A DNA stretch of 64,000 nt from Hysterangium stoloniferum. Its lineage: Eukaryota; Basidiomycota; Agaricomycetes; Hysterangiales; Hysterangiaceae. A program made the position numbers and the translations under genes. Below the pieces are notes generated by a model, which did not search any database, had not been told where the DNA came from, and was given only the letters and a program-made list of their open reading frames with translations. Location of the stretch: contig WHVD01000147.1 in the NCBI GenBank assembly GCA_015178975.1, positions 62,001 to 126,000 of the forward strand, in the 5' to 3' direction. Below, one piece after another: positions 43,580-55,400 of the stretch (its first letter is position 1; every line of letters begins with the position of its first letter).

Positions 43580-45861
43580 TCAGCCATCTCTTGAGGAAGT
43601 TCCGTTACCTCTGTGGGCACTCCGTCCTCATCCGACCCAGCATCCTCAGAACTCCCGGCTTGTGGCTCCTCATATACATATATATCCGCCAAACTCTGCT
43701 AGGAACTTCCAAAATCCCGAGTGGAGCCCACAGAGCTCATTTGCCACTATGACTTGGACCTTGTTGCTTTTTCTGAGCAACTCGTTCTGGGCCTCAATGC
43801 CCTCGGCGATCCGCCCCAACACATCATCCAACCCGGACAACCTATCTGTCCCGCTAATGTCCTGTGCCCCAGATCCCGTGGGTTGCTCATGGACGAGCGA
43901 GCACCTCGCCTTGTGTGAGGTATCAGCATTATCTCATAATGTTCTCTTAATTTTCTTTGAATTATTTAATATTTCCTCGAATTTTTATTGTATTTTTACT
44001 ATGTTTATTGTGAAAAATTGGCCTTATTCCTTTTAACTTCGCATAAATAATAGCATATTTGGACTCATATTATGCTATTATTACTTAATTAAATTATTAT
44101 ATTTTTTAACTAATTATTTATATTTTATTTACTTAGTTATTACTGCCCAGCACATTGCCTTGCTTGTATGTGTGCATTTGGGTGTCACATGACACATTAC
44201 CTAATCTGGCTCATACAGTCACACTAGTGACTAGCATTTAGTCACATGAGTGACTGTAACACTAGTCACATGACTTATTAGATAAGCCTCCAGTGTCGGG
44301 ATGTCACACAAGTCACTGATGTGACTACCCGAGTCATTAATTGATTCCACGGACTCATCGTTTGCTTCCGTCCCGGGACCGCAGCCTTGAACCTTCATGT
44401 TCAAGCAAGAGGTTAGAACCCTTGTCTCAGAGAGGGGAATCATGTGATAAATAAAGGGTAAATAATGAGTAGAATATGAGGTCATTATGATCTAACTAGT
44501 GACCTCATAAACTAAATAATTAGCTAATCATTTAGTTATCAAAATGTATATAAGGAGGGCCAAGTTTCCAATAAAATCATCTTATCACTCACACATTTTA
44601 CTGCACAGCTCAGAAGCTTATCTAATCATCCTAAGGACAATAATAGCCTTAGTCTGATACATACACTCACTGCAAGCACCTACACTTGCAGCATCTTGAA
44701 TCTTTGTCAGCAACTCTTGAACTTAGCTAATCATCTAAGTTCCCCCAGCCTCACAGCTACTCTTAGGCTTATTAATTACATAATAAATCTAATAAGTATT
44801 CTTACTGAAATCCCTGCCAATACTAGATTATTCAAGGCCCAGCCCTAAGTTTATTGAATTAATCAAGTACAAGCACTCAGATAATCCAATACATATTATT
44901 TTCTCTATTAATAAATTATTTAACACCTTGTTAAATAACTATTAATAGTTACAAATAAGCATACAAGAATACAAAGCTTTATATCAAGTCTCTGCTAAGT
45001 TACTGCGCATATATTCAGCTTCTAGCCCCTATTCTCAAGGAATAGTTCTTTTATTTGCTAAAAGAGTCATACACAGTTCTATTGAACCTTTCAATAATCA
45101 AAATAAGCATTGATTTGAGTTGTTTAAGCTTCATAGTGCAGCTCATTAATCTATCAGTATTTAAATTACTGGACCTTTGCTTGTTTATTGTTGAAGCTCT
45201 GTGACACTATAGCATATATTGAGCTATCTAAGAGAATCCCCTGAATACATTACACCTTGAGGTGTGAGCATTGGAAGCACCCCAGTCCCCACCCGGACTT
45301 TCGATTGCACTCTGTGTTCCGGTCATTGCAACTGGAACACTGCAGATCGTTCCATGTTGGAAGACAGACTGGTGCCACCTTCTGTGCCTTCTGTTGATAT
45401 GGTTAGTTCCCCGGTTATCCCACGGACCCGAGACTTACCTTTTGGGGGCTCTCCGGCTCCCCCTTGGACTCCAATTCTACCTCTGTCACCTTGCACTGAA
45501 AATGACAAGTCAGTAAAAAGAAAAACAACAAGTTAAAAAAATTTTTGGGACTTACTTTTCCCACGACAACCGTGGCCCTGTCCACAGCCACCCACGCTTT
45601 CTCCGCAGCCACCCGTGCAGCCTCTTCCTCCTCTTTTTTCTTCTGCCTCGTGGCCTCTTCCTCCACGGCCAATGCTGTCTCATACGCCCTGTCCAAGGCC
45701 TCCTCGGCCTCCCTGGCCTCCTTCTCTGCTTCTTCACAAAGTCGGCACTGCTCTTCTCATTGCGCCAAAAGTTGGGCTGTGCTGTAAGGTGCCCGATATG
45801 GATTGCCCGTGGAGGGCCCGGCGGTTGGCATTGCCCTTCGCGGTGTTGGTTTTGGTCCCAT
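43580..45861 (-). pseudogene. Antisense accessory ORF of chromovirus G1, right arm
   Basis: The same gene as in the left arm, longer at its 3' end, starting at ATG 45861. It reads MGPKPTPRRAMPTAGPSTGN, a stop at AQ-TGA, EEQCRLCEEAEKEAREAEEA, coiled coil, the two introns, a cysteine cluster (SCNDRNTECN...CFQCSHLK), then a 1341 bp solo LTR (43914-45254). After that: ARCSLVHEQPTGSGAQDISG, LDDVLGRIAEGIEAQNELLR and LCGLHSGFWKFLAEFGGYIC, to a stop at 43580. It is convergent with the pol frame, whose stop is at 43344. At least three in-frame stops. The conserved layout in both arms (ATG, TATA, splice sites) shows the ORF belongs to the element family. Confidence 0.65.
43914..45254 (+). mobile_element. 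Solo LTR, 1341 bp family (L3)
   Basis: Begins TGTGAGGTATCAGC, ends ACATTACA, with target duplication CCTTG (43909-43913 and 45255-45259) interrupting the accessory ORF. A TATA box, TATATAAG, lies at 44547-44554. A second copy (first 641 bp) is at 62514-63154. Only short frames, no coding evidence. Confidence 0.93.
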
Positions 45862-46070
45862 AGTGTTGAAGATGGGAGAAATAAAGAAGAAGAAATTTCA
45901 TTTTTTCAAATTTTTATATAGGCTCGTCACATCTGAACTTTACCTTCCAAATCACCTGACTCTTTGACACATATGTGTAACCAACATGACCTTTGACACA
46001 TGTGCATAGCTGACAAGAACCTTATCGAGGTCTAGAGCCTCTTTGGGACTTCGGCATAAAGGGAGGGTAC

Positions 46071-46900
46071 TGACCAGAAATCCCACTGGACTCTGGGCAC
46101 TAACTTATACACACCTGTGCCCTATACGCACCCATTATCAGTTTACCGCATTTCCCGCCAGACTCCATACATCAGACTTGTCTACATTTGACTTCGTTAC
46201 ATTGTGTTTCAGTCACCGGAAAATCCACCAGACTCCATCCCTGTCTATGTCCGACCTCATCCCACGCATCAGTCACTGGACCCCGCTCGGAATACCCATC
46301 TTCCCTCTAACAGAGCCCCATTCCCGTTTTAGTCAAATGACCTGTCACAATGTGGACTCTGCTCCTGCTCCATTTCCCATTATGGTTTATGATTTGTCAC
46401 TATTCAGACTCCGCTCTGTTCCATCCCATTCCTAACACCAAACTTGGTGTTTACTATTCCTGTTTTATGTTTTGCTCATTTCATTTCATCATTACTGGAT
46501 TTGGTATGTCATTCACTCCACAGTCTATTTAAACTGGCAGATGTTGTACATACAATCCAGTCATAAAATCGCTTAGATTCCCCCCAGTAATCTAATACAT
46601 TTTCCGCTCTAAACTCCTACTTGAATTACACTGCTCACGCTAATCGGAGCCCACGGGCTCCAGCGCATCTATCTCTCTCACCTATCTCGACTTACGACTC
46701 GACTCACAACCTCTCGACCCACGACCTCTGACCCACGACCCCTCAACCCATAAACCCCACCTGGACTCCCTGGGATTCCCATCCACCTGTCTGAAATTGG
46801 ACAACACGATCTCATGAGGGTGCAGCCTATAAGCTGAAGCCAAGTCCTACCGGATATTCCGTGGGATTCTCCAGAGACCTGCCATGTATGTACCCTAACA
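46071..46900 (+). repeat. G1 3' LTR, right arm
   Basis: 830 bp, TGACCAGAAATCC (a 5 bp deletion just after TG) to CCCTAACA. Preceded by AAAGGGAGGGTAC. Followed by GTATTTTCTGA, the same 11 bp that follow the left arm LTR in its own orientation. Confidence 0.88.
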
Positions 46901-47392
46901 GTATTTTCTGAATGGTGATGAAGTGTGGACAAGAGAGAAATTATTTAAAGTGGAGATTACTTACCATGTAGCGGAGCTTCAATTATAACAAAAATTGAGC
47001 AGGTTATATGTGGGATCTTGCATTATTCCATAAGTGACTTATACTTAGATACAAGAAGCATGTTAAGCAGTATCAGGCAGATCAATTACTAAGGTATAGA
47101 AATAATCTGACTAAAACAATGATGGAGGATTTGTTGAAATTCCTAGGATATCTGCCCTAATGTTGTGTAGATGATGAGAGATAGTGGTGAATTAGTGAGT
47201 TGAATTGGTGAGTTGACTCACCAAATTGATAGTAAATACTACAAAGACCTGGATCAAGTAATAGAAGAGACAAGATTGAGGAAACAGTAGCAAGATGATG
47301 TGTGCAGTGCATGCAGCAGAATTGGTATAATCTACATGAGTCTTTATTAGCATGTCACCTTCCCCAAAGAAAATAGAATAATACTTTGAATT
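46901..47392. other. AT-rich spacer
   Basis: No gene seen. It begins with the GTATTTTCTGA element-derived 11-mer, then unique AT-rich DNA. Confidence 0.4.
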
Positions 47393-50300
47393 CTAAGCAA
47401 TGTCAACAAGCATTGCACGACGACCCAAAGAGGCTTCCTTGGCTTGAGTGTTAGAAGACATTGCCAACTGGTCTCTGTCATAGCGTGAGGTCATGTCATT
47501 TGAGATCTGTCTCGCCTCCAAGAAGAGTTGCTCCTTTGATTCCTTCAAGAGGTGATTTGCTGCATGTACATATTCACGAGTGACCTTACCCCAAAATTTG
47601 TCACTGAAATTGGTCTTTCCCCTTGATATCAGAGGAACTCTGTTCAAAGACCAATTTCTTGTGGGTCATCTTGCTCTGTGCGATTGCCTCAATAGTGATA
47701 TTGCCTTTGGCAATAAGTGTCAAACCATGTTCAACCTAAAAACAAGTCAGAAACAATAATATAATCACTGAGTATGAAACAAAACATACCGCTGTGGCAG
47801 ACATGGCCAAAGCACCATAAGGCTGATTAGTAAGGAGATCTGCATCTCCTAGAGAGAGAATTTTGATGGCACCATGAATAGCACAGTGGTGAGCTGCAAG
47901 AGTGTGGAGAATTAGAGGTCCTTGAAAAAGATGGCAGTATGGCTGTATTTAATTTTGCTTAGTCATCAGTAGCGGAAAAAAAAATTCATTCATACCATAG
48001 AGTTGGTGTCTCTATAGGAGGATGGTCACACTTTATTGAATATACAAAATTTTACTGAATAATCCTCATATTTTCTAAGTGAGTCTATTCCTTCTGGCCA
48101 TGACAACTTATTCTATGAGTTTATATTTAATTACCTGAAATTTCATCTTTAAAATATGCATGCCTTTTTAAAATACACACAAATGACATAGTTACACAAG
48201 ATTATTTGGGTTAAACAAGATTATTTGGGTTATGACTTAATCTTTGGATTATGATGTATTCTGTTGTATACAAGCAAACTTTCAAATATATTTCATATAA
48301 TTTAAATTTAGTTGGTTTAGAGAGTTAACCAGAACTATCTGGGGTACCAATCCCCATTGTGCAATTTATTCCAAAAGAATAATCTACAGATGATTGTTGG
48401 ACTAAATTTTGTCAGATATAGGATAAATATTAATATTTTTGCATTCTTCAGAGTGATACCTAATCAACTGAATTTGATTAAATATTAATTTTACAACAAA
48501 CAATATAAATATATATACTTTAGTGGATAAATAATTTTTAAAGTTTTGGGTTATCCTCCATACAAGAACTCAAGGTTGTCAAGCTGATGCTGTGCAAAGG
48601 CTTGATGATCATCATCTGTTGAGAAGTCATCTTCACTATTTTCAAAAATGCTGTTGATAATAGTAATAGCTGTAGAACCGAATGTAGCATGCCATGAGTC
48701 ACTGACATGTTGCATAGCCTGTAATCTTTGTACGTATTATGTATGACATGTAACAAAAAATGACATAGACAACTGCAAAAACAGCATCCTTTTGTTCGAC
48801 TACATAGAAAATCTTCTTGTAAATCACATCCCATATCTCCTGCAGAGTGTCAACAATGTCATAATCTGCAAGATTCCAAGGGTCTGGTTGTTTCCCGACC
48901 CACCAAAGGAAGGTGGGGATGAAGTGCTTATGCCAATGGTCCTTATTATGAACACCATCAGGCAGGTCCTTGTTGCTGAAAGCAAGGTTTTGGCCCTTTT
49001 TTCCATGTAGTTGGTTCTTCAGTATTTTTGTTAATTGCATGCTGTCAACTTTCACAATACCCTAAAATGTGTTGTAATTCAGCATATGTGTAATATATGA
49101 GAGATAGACTACATACTGAACTTGTAGCACATGCACCATTCTTTAGAGGACTGTTGACAGCAGCATCTCATTCCTTTCCAATGGTTTCATCATTGTCAGA
49201 GAAGGCACCCTTAGAATCTGAGTCGGTGTCATTGTTGGACTTGTCAGATGAAGCTGGAAGTTGAACATTGGTAGTCTTTTTAGCATCTAATGTTGAAGTA
49301 GTGGAATGGTGGGTGCTGGTGTGACGTTTGCTGAAGCTAAGGGTGCTGCTCCTACTAGCAGACCCAGGTTGTGATGAAGATGCAAGTTTGGAGACAGTTG
49401 TAGCCCAATTGGAAATAACACCATCTTTCTTAGTTGGATCACTGCTAAGGTTCCAATAATAAAGAGTTGGTTGACTAAGTGTCAGCATAATAGGATTTGG
49501 GAGATAAGAATATACATACATACCATTTTGACTTCTGAGGCTTATTAATAACATCAGCATGTGCAATACTAGCACCACCTTTAACAATACCAGGCCCCTG
49601 ATTCTGTTCCTGGACTTCTGATCAAAGGGCATTTACAGCACCCCATAATAACACACCCTTTTTCTCCTTCTTTCCAACTCCCTTCCCATTGTCCTGCCTG
49701 AAAACTGTCATCTTGTCCAGTAGTGCCATCTCCTTCACGACATTCCTAGGGATGAGGCTCTTGGCAGCCATGCCACTTTTTGACTTCTTCTTTGACTTCT
49801 TCACTGGTCTAGCATCCTCATCACTTTCAAAGTCCAGCACTTCGATCTCGAGCCTCTGATCTTCTTACACTTTTCTCCAGCCTTTGCAACACTCTTAAGA
49901 CTGACAGTGCTTGAGTCTTGATCCTCCTCCTCCTCCACTTCTTCGATGTAGTCTTCATCATTCTGATTGGTCACTTCACTCTCCTGCACAAAGCTTGGCT
50001 CCTCATTGTCTTCACCTTCACTCTGGACCACATCAGCCATGAAGGGTTTTGGTGTGCCTCGTCCTTGGAGGATTAAAGTCGCCTCTGTACTGGAATATAG
50101 TGGTCCTCCGAGTTGCCAACCATGTGCTATGGGTGTATCATATAAGTTTGAAGACCCCAATTCTTCCTCATATTCTGCAACTAGCTTCATCAATTCTTTC
50201 TGCTTCATCACCTGCCTGGCAGCCTCTTCCATTTTCTTTGTTTTCTCCTCAGCTTCTATACAGTGCACTTCAATCATCTCCCCTTTGGTATGTCTCTTGA

Positions 50301-50633
50301 CTGTGTACATGTTATGTAATTGCCCAGGATGCTTATTTGTGTTACTAGTGCAAGTCCCTGGTGATTAGGATTAGGGGCAACAAGTAATAGAGCTGGATTG
50401 GTCCTTGATGGGGTGTTGTGATTGGATGATGCAGTGCTGTCTTCATCATTTATGTCATCTGTGTTATCAACAGGTGGGAGTATTTGGGAACAGGTGAGGG
50501 GCTTTTGACTCAAAACCTGAGGTAATGCTGGCAATGAGTTGTCCTTTGCCTGCCTGGCTATGGATTTGGCCTTTGCCTGGGTAGTGGCCATTGCAGGGTT
50601 GACTTGGGATGCAGGAATTTTCTTTCTTGCCAT
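47393..50633 (-). pseudogene. Uncharacterised multi-exon gene, possibly transposon-associated
   Basis: Minus strand from ATG 50633: MARKKIPASQVNPAMATTQA, intron, EMIEVHCIEAEEKTKKMEEA (coiled coil), acidic stretch EEVEEEEDQDSS, a frameshift near 49860, ESDEDARPVKKSKKKSKSGM (nuclear-localisation-like), a Ser/Thr-rich region, then a hydrophobic-aromatic block HWHKHFIPTFLWWVGKQPDP, YDIVDTLQEIWDVIYKKIF. Later: SDSWHATFGSTAITIINSIF, and after a 600 bp AT-rich gap, HCAIHGAIKILSLGDADLLT, QPYGALAMSATA, ANHLLKESKEQLFLEARQIS, ending 47395. Similar basic-acidic proteins with a '(F)IPTF...G...DPW' block are common repeated ORFs in mushroom genomes, to my recollection, with no known function. In-frame TGA codons (GKE-TGA-DAA; LYGG-TGA) and the frameshift suggest decay. 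Confidence 0.5.
47950..48537. other. AT-rich insertion or long intron within the 47.4-50.6 kb gene
   Basis: About 590 bp with no coding frame separating two coherent parts of the gene. It contains a short tandem repeat (ACAAGATTATTTGGGTT twice, 48197-48232). Far longer than other introns here, so an insertion is likely. Confidence 0.45.
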
Positions 50634-50639
50634 AGTTGT

Positions 50640-51496
50640 TCAAGGTAAGTGGCAGCTAGGTATTCAGGTTGGGCTACCTGATGATGAGTGCCAAGTTCAA
50701 AGTGCTGTCGCAACCGACTTGGTTATGGATGTGAACAATGAGCTTGGTAAGCACAAATTTTCCTTTACATAATATCATTAATCACTGCTTTAGATCGTTG
50801 TACACTGAATTATATTCCAGTCTCTCTGCCATTTCAATTTTGTCCCCAATATTGGAGGAAATGCCCTTATGCTACCACAAGGAGCATTGGTGGAATCCTC
50901 TATTGTACTGCAATTACTCACAAAGGTAAAATTCAACTGAGGATTATTTATTAAGATTCCTTATGATTAATTATTCATCTAATTCACTATTTGAGCCTGC
51001 TTGTTTCTGTTCTGCATGCTTCCAACAACTGACTTGTGATCATACTGTATCTTCAAGGTCACTCAATGGACTTAGTTGTACTCCTGCTCCTCTGACAGGT
51101 CAATCGCCATCTTCTATTTCAAGGTTGATGAGCTGGAAGGCATAGTGCCTACATCTATCCAACAGATGTACCTCCAAAAGTTCAGGTTCAAGCCACCACC
51201 AATACCAACACGGTTCTTGCAGGCCTCACTACTGTTGCAACACCAACATCAGCACTGAGACACAATGTCTGTCCCAGCTCTCCCGCAGATGCAAGGAGGA
51301 TTTGACACACACATGTGAACCACACTGCAAATCAACTGATTGCAAGATGCAGTGCCAAGAAACACATAAAGCCCATCTTTCTTGGGTCACACATCACTCC
51401 TATGAACATATCTGGAGGCATGTCAGTGTTATCGTGTGGCCCATTTTCTTATTTAGGTTCTTCTGATTTTCGGATCACTGAGAAAGTCTTTATTTT
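50640..51496. other. Interval with possible exon scraps
   Basis: Plus-strand pieces such as CFCSACFQQLTC (about 50990) and VDELEGIVPTSIQQMYLQKF (about 51125) look like exons of a small cysteine-cluster protein but could not be joined into a gene. Confidence 0.3.
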
Positions 51497-52218
51497 CTTT
51501 TAGGACACTCCCTTTCCCAATGTGATGAATTTCCACATTTGAAACATCCCAATTGAGGATTACTCCTCCTGATTGCCACTCCATGTGGAATTGCAGTGCG
51601 ACCGCACCCTCTACTTTGATGTGCTCCTCTTTGTGAACTGATACCCCTCTGGGCATGCAATGCGGAACCTTCAGCATAACTGGGACATATTTCTTTTTGA
51701 ATTTCAACTTGTTGTAATTTATTGATGACTTCTTCAACAGTGTCAACATCATAATTGATTGTTGTTGACATTATATTGAAATCTTCAGGCAGCATACTCA
51801 TGAATAGACTAAGTTAGTCAGTATTTGTGATAGCATGCCCTGCCTCCAACAGTTTGAGCCTAATGGAATCCATCTGAGATTCATATTTGATAATTCCTGT
51901 GAGTGGTCATTTTCATGATTTTTCAAAGAGGACCCATTAATTGGATATTATCAATATGAAGAGCCAGGGCCCATAACCTAAAGACATTTTGAATACTAAA
52001 TACATATAATAAGCTCCACTTCCAGAATGAGGCAATAATCAAAGTACTTACTCTCAGCATAAAAGGTTCACTGAGAGATTCACTAACTATACTATGTGTA
52101 TATAATAGTATATTTGAGAGGAGATTGAATATTTATGTCACTTATTGCATCTTCTCGAGACATTCTGTCTCACCTTTTTCATCCAAGCGCTTACTTCTAC
52201 AATACTTGTTATCTATAG
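51497..52218 (-). mobile_element. Copia C1 fragment: 5' LTR, PBS and gag end
   Basis: Minus orientation: LTR from about 52218 to 51981 (same family as 2420-2709, with internal deletions), PBS complementary to initiator tRNA-Met at 51968-51980, then a gag fragment (51801-51490). The fragment reads SMLPEDFNIMSTTINYDVDT, VEEVINKLQQVEIQKE and a CCHC knuckle CFKCGNSSHWERECPKRK. The first part of gag is deleted (junction near 51900) and everything after the knuckle is gone. It gives the intact gag-knuckle linker missing from the 5 kb copy. Confidence 0.87.
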
Positions 52219-52422
52219 TCGACTTACGCAAATTTCACTGAGTCATTTTTATGTGGTGCCTCCAAGTCTTTCACACCATGATGCTATCACCTTTCCTTCA
52301 GTAGCCTGGGCCCCACTCTTCTCATGTGCACCTCATTCCAATACATCACCATGCATTTGACTAACAACATCCAAGTTCAATATGCCCACTCCAGCCATTC
52401 AGCTTCACCTATTTGATTATCA

Positions 52423-55400
52423 TGTCCACAATGTGATCACACTTTCTCTTCTACCTGGGGACGTAAACAACATATTCACACCATTCACCCCTTACCCACA
52501 AGGGACACAAAGCCTTGTGGTGTGTCACTTGATAATGAACCTAGCCCTTCACCACCTCTCAGCACCAACCCTCATCCTCACAGTCCAAGCTCTTTCATCA
52601 ATGTCCCATATACTATTGATGGGGGTTCTCCTTCAGTTGACTCCATGTCATCATCATCATTCTCATGCATCTTCTTGAGTTCGACTGAACAAGGACAAGA
52701 GAATATTGGCACTCCCAGTATACCTAGCATCCAAAACTATCACATCACTGATGATGAAGACAAAGATGATGTGGCCTCATCTCGAAGACCCCCTAGCTCA
52801 CATTGTTCATTCAACCATGTTGGCATTGGAGAGGAACCATCCCATCTGGGCTTCAGTCATCCAGTACATGAAACTCCAAGTGCCTATGGTTATGAGCCCA
52901 AGATAACACGAATGTATCATCCTGACTTAACAGGTAAGTTTTTAGTTGCTTTATCATCACACTTAATCTAAAGATGAGGTAGGTCTGCCCTGTGATGTCC
53001 ATGGTATGCCTTTGCCCCCTGGATGCCCACCCAATCCAAATAAAAACAATGCTCAGCCTGATGATTGGTCTCCCTACAAAACTGGAGCACAATTTGAACT
53101 TGCTGAACTGAACTCCTTTACAGTAAGGGTCAAATGTCAGCAGGCAATATTGATCAGCTCATGAAGATCTGGGAAATGCATGGAGATGAACATGGTGAAG
53201 AGTCAACCTTCCTCAATCACAACAACCTTTACAAAACCATTGACACCACCACCATTGGTGATGTGCCTTGGCAATCTTTCATCACAACTTATGACGATGA
53301 GATTCTTCAAATGGGTGAAGTCCATTCATGGATGACAGCAAAACATACTGTCTGGTTTCGCAACCCATGTCTCCTTGTCCACAATATCCTATCAAACCCT
53401 GACTTCAAGGATACAATTGACACATCACCATACCAGGAACATGATACAAATGGTAACCACCGATACCATGACTTCATGTCAGGGAATTGGGCATGGCGGC
53501 ATGCAGTAAGTCTCATTGTCATCATGCATGTTCTGATATCAATGCTCATCAATATTTGTAGAACATTATCACTAAAGATGTTACTACATACAGGTCCATT
53601 TTTGTGCCCATTATCCTGGGCAGTGATAAGATGACAGTTTCTGTTGCCACAGGACACACTGAGTATTGGCCGGTCTATCTCTCCAATGGGAATATTCATA
53701 ACAATGCTCGATGGGCACACAAGAATGGCCTTGTTCTATTAGGCTTTCTGGCTATACCAAAGAGTGAGCTTAGTTCTTCCATGGCTGTAATGCTACATAT
53801 TAACCCTGAATTGTATCAGTGGAAAAAAAGTATAGTGTCATACCGAAAATTTCATCGGCAACTTTTGCACACCTCACTCGCAAAGATTCTCGACCCTCTC
53901 AAGACTGGTATGACGACTCCAGAAGTGGCACTATGCCCTGATGGACACTATCAAAAAGTGATCTATGGTCTTGGTCCTTGTATTGCCGACTACCCTGAAC
54001 AAGCTCTTTTGGCATGCATTGTGCAAGGGTGGTGCCCAAAGTAAGTCTCATTTCTCTTGAAACATTTCACTGTCTTACTTATTCCTCAGATGCACTGCGC
54101 CTCAGAATAATCTCAATCAAATGGAGGGCATCACACTTCGATGTCAGGAACATACAGAACTACTGGTCCGTGAGTTTGAATTAGGACTTCTCTGAGATGG
54201 TTGGGGTGTAGTTGGCGATATTGTGGTGAGACTCTTGTTGCCTTTTTTCATCCTGATTGTGGCCATGCTTTCCCTTCTGTCTACCCATGTCCAAATTCTT
54301 CTCATCTATTATCATGATAACTCCCATGCCCTTGCACCAATTGCTCTTCTTTCACCTTATCAACCATTATATCTGACCTCATTCCTTGTAGCCATTCATG
54401 AACAATTTTCCCCGTGCAGATATTAATGAGCTCATATCTCCTGACCTCCTTCATCAAGTAATCAAAGGAACATTTAAAGATCATCTGGTGACATGGGTAG
54501 AAAAATATCTTGTACTTGCACATGGCCGTACACAGGCGAATGAAATTCTAGATGACATTGATAGATGGTTAGTAATCTACCTCTTATACAACTTTTGGTA
54601 TATTATATATGTATTCTATTCTTGATAGAATTGCTCTTGTGGCCCCATTTTCTGGATTGAGAAGATTTCCAGAGGGTCGGGGATTCAAACAGTGGACAGG
54701 TGACAACTCAAAAGGCACTTATGAAAGTAAGTCATTTATTTGTTTTTTTTTTCATCATAAAATAACTAAGTGGTGTATTAGGTCTGGTTGCCTGCTGTTG
54801 AAGGATATGTTCCTGTAGAAATGCTGCACACCATTCATGCTTTTTTAGAATTTTGTTATATTGTGCATCGGGATGTCATTGACACTCAATCTCTCAGTGC
54901 TCTTGAAGAGGCTCTCTCACGCTTTTATCGCTATCGCATAATATTTGAAAAATGTGGCGTATGTACTGAAGGCTTCAACTTGCCTCGACAACATTTTCTT
55001 GTACATTACCTTGCACTTATCTGAGCATTTGGTGCACCCAACGGTCTCTGCTCTTCTATCACTGAGTCAAAACACATCAAGGCAGTCAAACAACCATGGT
55101 GACATTCCAACCGCTACAAAGCCCTCAGTCAGATGCTCTTGACTAATCAGCGTGTTGATAATATAGCTGCTTGTCGTGCTGATTTTGCAAGTCGTGGTAT
55201 GCTAGCTGATACTTTGATCTCAGGTAGGTTGTAATATATATGAATTACTGTAGCAAATGGCTAACCACAGTCGTCATTATATTGTCCAGACGTCGAAGAG
55301 GAAGGCAAGAACACTGGGACAAAACTTAAAGAGAAAGAGGACAATGATGGAGGAGACGTCATCAGACCGTCTATTCTTGCTGAAGTAGCATTGGCCAAGC

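Larger units (their letters stand above)
39022..46900 (+). mobile_element. Composite chromovirus (Ty3/Gypsy, family G1) with inverted 3' ends
   Basis: The element body (RNase H, integrase, chromodomain; 41470-43344) and a 3' LTR (46071-46900) are in plus orientation, with a purine tract AAAGGGAGGG ending 3 bp before the LTR. The left arm is an inverted copy of the 3' end: LTR 39022-40585 (minus), purine tract, then the accessory ORF (plus) cut at about 41468 and fused to the RNase H. The arms 39022-41468 and 43835-46900 thus form a long imperfect inverted repeat. gag, protease and most of RT are missing. Two solo LTRs (39591-40326, 43914-45254) are nested inside. Confidence 0.82.
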
